In this document: one piece after another, positions 18,067 through 26,104 of the stretch
How the letters are laid out: the number at the start of each line of letters is the position of its first letter
Position numbering within the stretch: the first letter of the stretch is position 1
Source: JBBQHM01 sp038323965
Lineage (GTDB): Bacteria > Verrucomicrobiota > Verrucomicrobiia > Chthoniobacterales > UBA10450
Length of the DNA: 35,068 nucleotides
Assembly: GCA_038323965.1 (NCBI GenBank)
Contig: JBBQHM010000014.1
Span: forward strand, 1 to 35,068
Direction: 5' to 3'
The notes under the pieces: generated by a model
What the model was told of the DNA's origin: nothing
Databases searched by the model: none
The model's input: only the letters and a program-made list of their open reading frames with translations
Translations under genes and position numbers: made by a program

Positions 18067-18112
18067 CGCGCGATTGTTGGATCCCGAGCGTTGCCGGCGG
18101 CATCTCATCTGC

Positions 18113-19318
18113 ATGAGTGATTCAGCATCGGCCGTGACGCGTAACTCGATGAGTTTTCGAATCGTCCTGGTCTTCGCATCGACTTTTCTGGCGTTGCCTG
18201 CAGTCGCGAAGCCCGAACAAGCCGTCGAAATTCGGTTTTGCCCAGGCTCGGCTGTTCACACCTATCCGCTGGAGAGTCGACGCGACCTCCAAAGTCTGAT
18301 GTTGCAGAATTTGGCCGTAATCAATCACGGCAATGCACCGTTCAAGATCGACACGATCGATTTGGAGTTGCTTCAATCCGGCCACGTCCTCGATGCGAAG
18401 AAACTGGACGGCAAAGTCATCCAGCACTTTGCCGAACGCGGCGCCAAGATGCAGGCCGCGGGTGTGCTTCAGCAGGTCGCATTTCAATTCTGTGGGAGCG
18501 ATCTCATTGCGCCTTCGACAAAACTGGCCGGACCAACTTTGAACCACGACCAGGCTTTACTTGTCACCGGGCAGGCGTTCGCCTTTAGCGGCCCGCGGGA
18601 CTCAATGCAGGTTCGAGTCCACGGCACTCTCGCTGGTCAGAAGAGGGAAGTAAGCGGCAGTTTGCCGATCAGGTCTGATTTCGCGAAGAACACCTACATC
18701 TTTCCTCTGCGCGGCGTTTCCTATGTAGGGGCAGGCGCTTCTTTTCACACCCCGCATCGTTGGGCGGTTACGGAAGAGTTCGGACTCGATCTCGCGAAAC
18801 TTAGCGGCGACGGACTCACTCACAAAGGGGATGGGACGCGTTTCGAAGATTACTACGCCTACGGCGCTGATGTTCTCGCCGTGGCCGATGGGCGGGTGGT
18901 CGGCGCCTTCAACGATCAGCCGGAAGATCCGGCTGCAATGCAACGGCCCGATGAGAGCCAGGAAGCGTACTTCGCGCGACTGCAGGCGGAGCAGGAAGGC
19001 CGGCTAACGAAAGGTGATGCGGAGGTGACCGGAAATTTTGTGACGATTGATCACGGGAAAAGTGAGTTTTCGTTTTACGCGCACCTGCAACAGGGCAGTG
19101 TGCGCGTGCACGTCGGCGATCAAGTCAAAGCCGGAGATGTCCTCGGCAAACTTGGCTCGTCGGGAAATTCGACTGAGCCGCATCTCCATTTTCACCTCTG
19201 CGATAAAGCTGATTCGCCGATGAGCGCTGGTATCCCAGTGAACTTCGGTAACGTCACAATTCAATGGGCTGATGCGCCGCGCCCTCTCCAGAGCGGCGAC
19301 ATCGTCATTGCGAAGTAG
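18113..19318 (+). CDS. Exported M23 family metallopeptidase
   Basis: A 401-aa protein with a signal peptide (hydrophobic stretch ending LPAVA, about residues 17-32). An N-terminal beta-domain of unknown type covers roughly 35-205 and a LytM/M23 domain 210-375. The second zinc motif is intact: PHLHFHLCD, with H357, H359 and H361. The first motif is atypical, with a long insertion between the expected His and Asp (THKGDGTRFEDYYAYGADVLAVADG), so metal binding needs checking. M23 enzymes usually cut peptidoglycan cross-bridges. I chose ATG 18113; ATG 18149 gives a shorter signal peptide and is as likely. It begins 46 bp after kamA. Confidence 0.82.
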   Translation: MSDSASAVTRNSMSFRIVLVFASTFLALPAVAKPEQAVEIRFCPGSAVHTYPLESRRDLQSLMLQNLAVINHGNAPFKIDTIDLELLQSGHVLDAKKLDGKVIQHFAERGAKMQAAGVLQQVAFQFCGSDLIAPSTKLAGPTLNHDQALLVTGQAFAFSGPRDSMQVRVHGTLAGQKREVSGSLPIRSDFAKNTYIFPLRGVSYVGAGASFHTPHRWAVTEEFGLDLAKLSGDGLTHKGDGTRFEDYYAYGADVLAVADGRVVGAFNDQPEDPAAMQRPDESQEAYFARLQAEQEGRLTKGDAEVTGNFVTIDHGKSEFSFYAHLQQGSVRVHVGDQVKAGDVLGKLGSSGNSTEPHLHFHLCDKADSPMSAGIPVNFGNVTIQWADAPRPLQSGDIVIAK

Positions 19319-19425
19319 GTGCTTTTCTCAGGGCGGTAGTCTAAGACTCGTCTAGCGCCGCTCCGCTGTAAGATATTTGGCGCTATTGCTTGACTGATTT
19401 TGTCGTTTCTCTGAAGACGAGCGCG

Positions 19426-20169
19426 ATGAAAATTGCAATTTGCACCGTCCTAACCGCGTGTTTGGTATTTGTTAGCGCAGCGTTTGGCGGTCCTGCAGCG
19501 GTAGTCATGCCAATCGGCGCCGCTGCGCCGATGCCCCCTTGTAGCTGGAGCGGTTTCTATCTTGGGCTGCACGCTGGCGGGCAGTTCGGCCAAAGCGCGA
19601 ATACCGATCTCGATAACTATAATTTCCCCAATCGCTCGTGGAATTACGATCAGAGCGGATTCGTTGGCGGGGAGCAGGTCGGTTACAACTGGCAGGCGGG
19701 TCGACTGTTGCTCGGGCTTGAGCTCGACGGTGGTTACATGCGTGTTCGCGGCCGCGGATTAGAGCCTGGGTTTCCTCGCGACACGTTCGGCGAAAGTGAT
19801 AGCGACTTTTACGCGACCTTTCGCGGAAGGCTGGGCGTGACCGCGGGTCGCTGGCTCTTTTATGCGACGGGTGGCGCGATCGGAGTGAATTATTTCAGCG
19901 GAGTAACCGACCGGAGCTTCACGACGAGAGGACCGGACACGATCGATGCTTCGCAAGAAGACTTTCGGTTAGGTTACACGGTCGGCGCGGGTGCGGAACG
20001 AATGTTCGCCGCCTTCGGCCGATGCTGGTCGGTGAAAGTGGAGTACCTCTACTTTAATGTTGGCGACGAGACGTTCGGCGCGATCAGCGACAATGGCTTT
20101 GGCCCGTATCAATTTCGTGGCGGGAGCGATGGCAACATCTTCCGAGTCGGCGTCAACTATCACTTCTAA
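19426..20169 (+). CDS. Outer-membrane beta-barrel protein (Omp25/OmpA-barrel-like)
   Basis: This 247-aa protein has a signal peptide (MKIAICTVLTACLVFVSAAFG). It carries the WSGFYLGLHAGGQFG opening typical of small porin-family barrels, alternating aromatic/polar strands (NWQAGRLLLGLELDGGY, FRGRLGVTAGRWLFYATGGA, WSVKVEYLYFNVG) and a terminal VGVNYHF. A C-terminal Phe is the BAM recognition signal. About eight strands are likely. ATG 19426 was chosen over an upstream TTG because it starts the signal peptide and has a purine-rich GAAGACGAG before it. It opens a three-gene plus-strand cassette with the collagen-like and transferase genes. Confidence 0.85.
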   Translation: MKIAICTVLTACLVFVSAAFGGPAAVVMPIGAAAPMPPCSWSGFYLGLHAGGQFGQSANTDLDNYNFPNRSWNYDQSGFVGGEQVGYNWQAGRLLLGLELDGGYMRVRGRGLEPGFPRDTFGESDSDFYATFRGRLGVTAGRWLFYATGGAIGVNYFSGVTDRSFTTRGPDTIDASQEDFRLGYTVGAGAERMFAAFGRCWSVKVEYLYFNVGDETFGAISDNGFGPYQFRGGSDGNIFRVGVNYHF

Positions 20170-20253
20170 ACATTCTCCGTTCGCACAGATATTTTACGCG
20201 GAATACTGATGGCGCTTGTGGCAATCCGCGCACGCGGCTACCATCCTAACTTC

Positions 20254-21183
20254 ATGAGTAACCCCCGGATCGTCACCTACACGCTCGTTTTCGGTGCATA
20301 TGTCTTAATCGCAAACATCGGGTTAGCGAGGCAGCGGCCACCAGTGCCGGGTCCGACTGGACCGACGGGTGCGACCGGAGCGACTGGGGCCAGCGGAGCC
20401 ACGGGATCGACCGGTTCGGCCGGATCGACAGGTAATACTGGAGCTACCGGTGCGACAGGGTCGCCTGGCACGCCCGGAACGAATGGAGCGGCCGGTGCAA
20501 CTGGTAACACGGGAGCTACGGGAGCTACGGGAGCGACAGGCACCGCCGGAACTTCAGGTACAGACGGCGCAACCGGCGCGACGGGTGAATCAGCTGCTTC
20601 TAGCTTTCTCTACGTTTACAATCTCAATGCTGAGGTTGTCGCCAGCGGCGGTGTAGTCATCTTCAGTAATTCTCAAATTGGCGCAGGCATCGCCAATAGC
20701 GCTGGTAGCAGCTTCGTCCTCACCGAATCAGGTGTCTATCAACTGGATTTCCATGTCCGCGGCACGCCCGCCACGAACGATCGCATCAAGTTTCGACTCG
20801 ATGCAGACGGCGTGCAGATACCGGGCACCGAATATTCCAGCGATCTGCGACCGCCTGCGCAGATCAGTGTCTTTGCCGCGGCTCTTGCTCTTAGCGCGAC
20901 TTCAACCACGGACACACGCGCGCTCAATGGTTTCGTCACCACTTTTCTCGCCGCCGGCACGACGATTACGGTGCACAACGTCAACTCCGATGCGGTCACA
21001 TTGCCCGCTGATCTGAACAGTCCCGTGAATGCGTCGCTGCGAATTCTGCGAATCGCGCTTGCGGTCGGACCATCTGGCCCAACAGGTTTCACCGGAGCAA
21101 CCGGATTTACGGGCCCGACTGGGGCGACCGGCGCGACCGGCTTTACAGGATCGACTGGGCCGACCGGCGCGACCGGCTTTTAG
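20254..21183 (+). CDS. Collagen-like Gly-X-Thr repeat protein with BclA/C1q-like domain
   Basis: A 309-aa protein. Residues 1-26 form a signal or membrane anchor (TYTLVFGAYVLIANIGLA). Residues 33-112 are uninterrupted Gly-X-Y triplets, mostly GAT, GPT, GST and GNT. Residues about 116-270 form a beta-rich domain with the pattern of BclA-C/TNF-C1q jelly rolls (SGGVVIFSNSQIG, SGVYQLDFHVRG, AGTTITVHNVNS). Residues 273-309 are a second triplet run ending GPTGATGF. In Bacillus exosporium BclA, Thr in such triplets is O-glycosylated. A C-terminal collagen run after the globular head is unusual. ATG 20254 precedes the hydrophobic N-terminus. The downstream gene encodes a GT-C transferase. Confidence 0.85.
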   Translation: MSNPRIVTYTLVFGAYVLIANIGLARQRPPVPGPTGPTGATGATGASGATGSTGSAGSTGNTGATGATGSPGTPGTNGAAGATGNTGATGATGATGTAGTSGTDGATGATGESAASSFLYVYNLNAEVVASGGVVIFSNSQIGAGIANSAGSSFVLTESGVYQLDFHVRGTPATNDRIKFRLDADGVQIPGTEYSSDLRPPAQISVFAAALALSATSTTDTRALNGFVTTFLAAGTTITVHNVNSDAVTLPADLNSPVNASLRILRIALAVGPSGPTGFTGATGFTGPTGATGATGFTGSTGPTGATGF

Positions 21184-21247
21184 TAGAGGCGAGGTCGCGA
21201 GACTTCCGATTGCGCGGACGAGCGCAACCAACCGCACGACAGTTGGA

Positions 21248-23128
21248 ATGATGGAAGTGTCCTCACGTGCCTTACGAATTCGAGCGGTTTGCGGAGCCGC
21301 GTTACTTTGCAGCGCCGTTGGTCTGGCCTACGCGAATCATTTCCAGAATGCGTTCCACTTCGATGACGCGCACACGATTGTAAACAACTCTGCGATTCGC
21401 AATATTTGGAACATCCCGCGTTTTTTCTGCGACGCGACGACGTTCAGTTCGTTGCCGAGTAACCAGTCGTATCGGCCACTCGTCTCGACATTACTTGCCA
21501 TTAGTTACTCGCTAGGCGGCCTCGAGCCATTTTGGTTTCACGTGGCGATCTTTGCGTTGTTCATCGCTCTGACGTTGCTGCTCGCTTTTGTCATTCAACA
21601 TCTGGGCGGTCACGCGTCGATCGCAATTTTCGGGGCGGCTCTCTTCGCGCTGCATCCTGCTAATGCCGATACGGTGAATTACATCATCGCGTCGTCGGAG
21701 ATCATGGCCGCACTCGGCGTCGTCAGCTCATTCGCGCTCTACTTTATTTTAGCGCAACATCGCTGGCGGTATGTTTGTGCGGCGCCCGCCGCTCTTGCTG
21801 TTCTGGCAAAGCCGACCGCGGCGATTTTCCCGGTTCTTTTCGCAGTATATTACGCGGTCTTTGTTCAACCCGGCCCCCGCCGTTCGCGGCGAACTTTCTG
21901 GCGGGAAATTACTCCGCCTTTCGTGCTGTGCGGCACTGTTCTGGCACTCGTCCAACGGATGACGCCGCCTTCGTGGGTTTCAGGCGCGGCCAGCAGACAC
22001 GACTATTTAATGACGCAGCCGTTTGCCACGTTGCTCTATTTTCGAACGTTCGTTTGGCCGGCCGGTCTCTCCGCGGACTATGATTTGCGCGCGGTTACGC
22101 GCATAGGCGACCCGCGCTGCGCGACCGGGCTGGCGTTTGTCGCGTTGATGATCGCGGGAGCGTGCTACGCGCTTCGTTTTTCCAAGACTCGGATGATCGG
22201 GTTCGGGCTGCTCTGGTTTGTGCTGGCGTTGCTACCGACGTCGCTCTTCCCACTGGCTGAGGTAATGAACGATCATCGCACTTTCCTTCCCTACATCGGT
22301 CTGGCGATCAGCGCGGCCGGCGCATTACAACTTTTCATCCCACTATTCGCCGTCACAACGAAGTGGAAGGGAATCGTCCTAACGTGCCTTGCGGCAATGC
22401 TTCTCTGCACCTCGGCGGTGGCGACCTTCCGCCGTAACCAAGTGTGGCAAAGCGAGGAAACACTTTGGCATGACGTCGTCGAGAAAAGCCCACGCAATGG
22501 GCGTGGCTTGATGAACTACGGCAATACGTTGATGGCCCGGGGCGATTTTATAAGCGCGCTCGACTGCTTTCATCGCGCCCGCGTTTTCACGCCGAACTAT
22601 TCGTATCTCCTGATTAATCTGGCGATTGCGGAAAGCGCCACTGGGGATCGTGGTGCCGCGGAAGAGGATTTCAAACAAGCGCTTCGTCTCGCGCCTTCTT
22701 CGCCATCCAGTTATATCTATTACGGTCGCTTTCTGTTGGAAGCGACGCGACGAGCGGAGGCGCTCGCTTTGCTGCAAAAAGCCGTCGCGTTGAGCCCGTC
22801 CGACGTGACGGCTACGGAACTGCTGCACGAGGCGGAAGCGCCGGGCGACCTGTCTGCGGATAATGCCGAAGCATGGCTGACGCGGAGCTTGCGCCTTTAC
22901 CAGCAGGGCCATTACCTCGAAGCGATCGCCGCGTGCCGCGAAGCGCTCGCGCAGCGACCTGATTACGCTGAGGCGTGGAACAACATCGGCGCGTCGTATA
23001 ACAACCTGGAGCGCTACGACGATGCCGTTGAAGCGTGCGAGGCAGCGTTGCGTTGCCGGCCGGACTTCGAATTAGCGCGAAATAATCTGCAATACGCACG
23101 CGAACGACAAGCTTCGCGCCGGAAGTAA
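21248..23128 (+). CDS. TMTC-like GT-C membrane transferase with TPR repeats
   Basis: A 626-aa protein. The N-terminal ~400 residues contain about 10-11 TM helices. The first loop carries HFQNAFHFDDAH, whose D39-D40 is the acidic motif of GT-C/TMTC O-mannosyltransferases, and YRPLVSTLLAISYSLGG is also characteristic. Residues about 405-626 hold at least five TPR units (NGRGLMNYGNTLMARGDF, YAEAWNNIGASYNNLERYDD) that would bind the protein acceptor. Human TMTC1-4 are O-mannosyltransferases; bacterial members are mostly uncharacterised. Start ATG 21248 (or 21251) follows GTTGGA. It begins 64 bp after the collagen-like gene, an obvious candidate substrate. Confidence 0.82.
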   Translation: MMEVSSRALRIRAVCGAALLCSAVGLAYANHFQNAFHFDDAHTIVNNSAIRNIWNIPRFFCDATTFSSLPSNQSYRPLVSTLLAISYSLGGLEPFWFHVAIFALFIALTLLLAFVIQHLGGHASIAIFGAALFALHPANADTVNYIIASSEIMAALGVVSSFALYFILAQHRWRYVCAAPAALAVLAKPTAAIFPVLFAVYYAVFVQPGPRRSRRTFWREITPPFVLCGTVLALVQRMTPPSWVSGAASRHDYLMTQPFATLLYFRTFVWPAGLSADYDLRAVTRIGDPRCATGLAFVALMIAGACYALRFSKTRMIGFGLLWFVLALLPTSLFPLAEVMNDHRTFLPYIGLAISAAGALQLFIPLFAVTTKWKGIVLTCLAAMLLCTSAVATFRRNQVWQSEETLWHDVVEKSPRNGRGLMNYGNTLMARGDFISALDCFHRARVFTPNYSYLLINLAIAESATGDRGAAEEDFKQALRLAPSSPSSYIYYGRFLLEATRRAEALALLQKAVALSPSDVTATELLHEAEAPGDLSADNAEAWLTRSLRLYQQGHYLEAIAACREALAQRPDYAEAWNNIGASYNNLERYDDAVEACEAALRCRPDFELARNNLQYARERQASRRK

Positions 23129-23131
23129 GCG

Positions 23132-23269
23132 CTACCGATTAATTTGGTAGTAATCGCCATTTCGCAGCCGCACCGTGTAGATGCAATCGGTGACGGAGGC
23201 GAGAAGCTGGCGATAACGATCCTCACTCTGGCGCGCCGCCTCCTCGGCTTTAACCAGCTCAGGTTCCAA
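23132..23269 (-). pseudogene. Remnant of a PAS-domain sensor protein
   Basis: In the 161-bp gap after the TPR transferase, the minus strand reads AEEAARQSEDRYRQLLASVT followed by DCIYTVRLRNGDYYQINR and a stop. This is the entry helix and first strands of a PAS domain as found in histidine kinases. A TGA lies four codons upstream of the TTG at 23269, and the rest of the PAS domain is missing. It is best read as a decayed gene fragment, 20 bp beyond the end of the amidohydrolase gene. Confidence 0.5.
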
Positions 23270-23289
23270 AGCGAGAGATCATAACAGCG

Positions 23290-25041
23290 CTACGGCGGCG
23301 CGTCGCGAGTAGTTGATTCGTTTGCGTCATGCACGATCTCGCCGCCGATTACAGTCATCTCGCAGCGCGTTTTCAGAATTTCCGGCTCGGAGATTTTCAT
23401 GATGTCGGCGGAGAGAATGGTCAGGTCGGCGAGTTTGCCTTCTTCGATTGACCCTTTTTCGTTCTCCTCGAACGCAGCGAAGGCAGCGTTGATGGTAAAC
23501 ATTTTGAGCGCTTCCGCGCGCGTGACGGCTTGCTCCGGATGCCAGCCTTCGTGCTGTTCGCCCTTGATACTTTTGCGCGAAACGGCCGCATAAAATTCAA
23601 TCATCGGCTCGCCGCGTTCGACCGGGGCATCGGAGCCGCCGCAAATCGTGGCGCCGGATTTTATGAGGCTGTTCCAGGCGTACGCACCCGCCAGTCGCTC
23701 GAGGCCGAGACGTGCCGGCGCAAAGAAAAGGTCGCTGATGGCGTGGGAAGGTTGCATTGAGGCAATGACGCCAAGTTTGCCAAAACGGGGAATATCCGGC
23801 GCACTCAGAATCTGGGAATGCTCGACGCGCCACCGCGGATTGGGTGCACCTTTCAGCGCATTTTCGTAAAGATCGAGAATAAGGCGGTTGGCGCGATCAC
23901 CGATGGCGTGAGTTTCGACCTGGATTTTGTGCGCCGCAGCTGCTGCCAACATCGGTTTCAAGGCGGATTCTTTTTGCGTGAGATAGCCCGCCGTTTCCGG
24001 CTTATCCGAATAAGGCGCGAGTAGGGCCGCTCCGCGCGAACCGAGCGCACCGTCGAACACGACCTTAATCGTGCGTTGAGTGAAATGGTGGTCGAACGCA
24101 TTCAACGTTGGACCTTCCTTTAATAATTGATTGGCGCCTTCGCCCGGGCCGTAGACCGCGTTGTAGATACGAAGTTTCATTTTATGCGCCGCAAAAGCGC
24201 GGCGAATGAGTTGCCCATCCGACAATTCGCTGCCGGCGTTCTGGATCTCGCACCAACCGAGTTCGATCTCGCGCTCAACGCCGATAAGCAGCGCCTGTTC
24301 TCGGTCCGCTTCGGTCTGTTTCGGCAGATGTTTCGCGACGAGATCCTGCGCGCGATCGAGCAGCATCCCGGTCGGCTCGCCGTTTTGTTTTAAAACTTGG
24401 CCGCCAAATGGATCCGGCGATTCCCGCGTGATTCCAGCTACTTGCAGTGCTGCGGAATTTGCGACCGAGGCGTGACCATCCGCTCGCTCCAGCAAAACCG
24501 GGTTGTCCGGCGCGATTTTGTCGAGATCAGCGCGCGTCGGAAATTGCGGCGGCTTCCAAAAGGTCTCGATCCAGCCGCGACCGGTGATCCACTGGCCGTG
24601 TTCGGTTTTTGCGACCCGCTCTTTCACTTTCGCGAGAAAATCTTCGCGAGAATTTGTTCCTTCGAGGTTGAGATTCAGTTCGCGCTCGCCGATTCCAAAG
24701 ATGTGACAATGCGAATCGGTCAATCCCGGCACCACGGTTTTGCCGTGGAGATCGATGACGCGCGTGCCGTCGGCGCGCAGCTGCAACGCTTCTGCGTTCG
24801 AACCGACAAAGCTGATCGTGTTGCCCTCGATCGCGATCGCCTCCGCGTGCGAATTCTTGGCGTCGACGGTGTAGACGTTTCCGTTAATGAAAATCAAATC
24901 CGCAGGTTCCGGTGTCGCGCGGGCGATCCCGGCCGTTGCGAGAAGAAATATGACCGCCGCCAGCCCGAGCGACTTGTGCGCCGGAACCTTGGCGTAGGCT
25001 CTGATGCGCTTTGCTCGGGATGACGGAAAAAAGAATCGCAT
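23290..25041 (-). CDS. Exported amidohydrolase (YtcJ-like, Amidohydro_3)
   Basis: A 583-aa metal-dependent hydrolase. Family motifs: H111-x-H113 in GLTDSHCHIFG, HAIGDRANR for the barrel histidine, and GGSDAPVERGEPM for the catalytic Asp. A signal-like hydrophobic segment at 24-41 (ending AGIARA) points to export. The substrate is unknown; members often carry annotations from amide or carbamate cleavage. The first ~18 residues are odd: they are encoded by one arm of the dispersed repeat (25013-25024), so the ATG at 25041 may not be ancestral. Confidence 0.85.
   Translation of the reverse strand: MRFFFPSSRAKRIRAYAKVPAHKSLGLAAVIFLLATAGIARATPEPADLIFINGNVYTVDAKNSHAEAIAIEGNTISFVGSNAEALQLRADGTRVIDLHGKTVVPGLTDSHCHIFGIGERELNLNLEGTNSREDFLAKVKERVAKTEHGQWITGRGWIETFWKPPQFPTRADLDKIAPDNPVLLERADGHASVANSAALQVAGITRESPDPFGGQVLKQNGEPTGMLLDRAQDLVAKHLPKQTEADREQALLIGVEREIELGWCEIQNAGSELSDGQLIRRAFAAHKMKLRIYNAVYGPGEGANQLLKEGPTLNAFDHHFTQRTIKVVFDGALGSRGAALLAPYSDKPETAGYLTQKESALKPMLAAAAAHKIQVETHAIGDRANRLILDLYENALKGAPNPRWRVEHSQILSAPDIPRFGKLGVIASMQPSHAISDLFFAPARLGLERLAGAYAWNSLIKSGATICGGSDAPVERGEPMIEFYAAVSRKSIKGEQHEGWHPEQAVTRAEALKMFTINAAFAAFEENEKGSIEEGKLADLTILSADIMKISEPEILKTRCEMTVIGGEIVHDANESTTRDAPP
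25013..25024. repeat. Short arm of the dispersed repeat inside the amidohydrolase N-terminus
   Basis: GCTCGGGATGAC on the plus strand equals the outer end of the right arm at 25141-25152. It is translated in the amidohydrolase reading frame as part of FFPSSRAKR. Confidence 0.55.
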
Positions 25042-25057
25042 GGCTCAACATTTCTCC

Positions 25058-25152
25058 GTCATCCCGAGCGAAAGTCGAGGGACCCCGTCGCTGAACGCGG
25101 GTGTTGATCGCTCTTGACGCCACGGGGTCCCTCGGCTTCCGCTCGGGATGAC
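25058..25152. repeat. Dispersed inverted-repeat element (31-nt arms)
   Basis: The left arm (25058-25088) and right arm (25122-25152) are complementary at 29 of 31 positions, around a 33-nt loop. The outer end is GTCATCCCGAGCG and the inner end GAGGGACCCCGT. As RNA this would form a very stable hairpin. The two mismatches keep a G-U pair or transition, suggesting pressure on the fold. It occupies the 337-bp noncoding gap 25042-25378 between the amidohydrolase and actA, so the actA promoter must lie within or to the right of it. Confidence 0.85.
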
Positions 25153-25226
25153 CGAACGAGGAGATTCGCCCGCGCGCAGACCACGTGTGAACAAATCGCG
25201 CAAATACACAATTTTGTTTTGCCAAT

Positions 25227-25250
25227 GCTGACTCGATTTATAGAGTCAGC
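25227..25250. promoter_or_regulatory. Hairpin/palindrome in the act operon leader region
   Basis: Perfect 8-bp arms GCTGACTC and GAGTCAGC flank an 8-nt AT-rich loop, about 130 bp before the actA ATG, followed by TTTCCCC. It could be an operator, a leader hairpin or a weak terminator; nothing in sequence decides. The rest of 25251-25378 has no recognisable gene. Confidence 0.4.
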
Positions 25251-25378
25251 TTTCCCCTCAGTCGCTCCTGACAAAATCCCAAACTTTTCCCAGCGCCTGA
25301 ACGCTTCACATTTTAAAACTCAACCCGGCCCGTTCTTAATTCGGCGGCTGCTCGTATCACGCGCGGTCCGCTAGTTTT

Positions 25379-26104
25379 ATGGCGAATTTTTTTCCGCGTT
25401 GGACAAACTGGCTGCCGCTCAAGATCGCGATCTGTGCCGGCGCGGTCGTGACTGGGCTGACCGGCGCGACCTGGTATTACATTACGCCGAAATATACGCG
25501 GGTCGGTTACGAGCCGATTCAACCGGTGCCGTTCCAGCACGATCTTCACGTCTCGCAGCTCGGAATGGATTGCCGTTATTGCCACAGCTTCGTGGACGTC
25601 GCGGCGCACTCCAATATCCCAAACACGCAAACCTGCATGGCGTGTCACCAGCAAATCCAAAAAGGAACCGCGAAACTCGAGCCCGTCCGTGCCAGCTGGA
25701 AAACCGGCAAGCCGATCGAGTGGGTGCAGATTCATCGGACGCCCGATTACGTCTTCTATAATCATAGCGCGCACGTGAATCGCGGGATCAGCTGTGCCAG
25801 TTGCCACGGCGATGTGAATCACATGTCGGTTGTTTATCACGCGAAACCGCACAGCATGGCGTGGTGTTTGGAATGCCATCGCAAGCCGGAAAACTTCCTG
25901 CGGCCGGAGGATCAGATCACGAATCTTGATTGGAAGGCGGATGACGTGAAGCCGGCTGCGTTTGTCGCCAAGTACGGCCAACCGAATGGCGTCCAGGAAG
26001 ACTGGTCCAAGAAAGAGAAACTTACGCAGCACGAAATCGGGACGACGTTAAAAGAGCGCTGGAACATTCAGCCGCCCGTGAATTGCCAGGGGTGTCACCG
26101 ATGA
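25379..26104 (+). CDS. actA: Alternative complex III penta-haem cytochrome c subunit ActA
   Basis: First subunit of the menaquinol:cytochrome c oxidoreductase ACIII. An N-terminal TM anchor (about 13-34) leads to a periplasmic domain with five CxxCH haem sites, starting at C65, C86, C139, C163 and C236. Extra histidines (HDLH, HSAH, HAKPH) are probable second axial ligands. The length of 241 aa and five haems match ActA. In ACIII this subunit passes electrons from the Fe-S subunit to ActE or a soluble carrier. It begins the act operon, and its TGA overlaps the ATG of a 31-codon ORF. Confidence 0.95.
   Translation: MANFFPRWTNWLPLKIAICAGAVVTGLTGATWYYITPKYTRVGYEPIQPVPFQHDLHVSQLGMDCRYCHSFVDVAAHSNIPNTQTCMACHQQIQKGTAKLEPVRASWKTGKPIEWVQIHRTPDYVFYNHSAHVNRGISCASCHGDVNHMSVVYHAKPHSMAWCLECHRKPENFLRPEDQITNLDWKADDVKPAAFVAKYGQPNGVQEDWSKKEKLTQHEIGTTLKERWNIQPPVNCQGCHR

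Noticed and set aside
20277..20543. Minus-strand ORF of APVAPV repeats
   Set aside because: Antisense reading of Gly-X-Thr triplets; low complexity only.
20350..20590. Short tandem repeats that might suggest CRISPR or a minisatellite
   Set aside because: Period is nine bases or multiples in the coding frame of Gly-X-Y triplets, with no spacer structure.
21029..21247. Upstream extension of the TPR transferase frame into the collagen-like gene
   Set aside because: It is the collagen repeat DNA read in another frame (LGRPARPA repeats); the hydrophobic N-terminus starts after ATG 21248.
25114..25374. 86-codon plus-strand ORF before actA
   Set aside because: Starts inside the inverted repeat, has no ribosome site or domain, and covers the presumed act promoter region.
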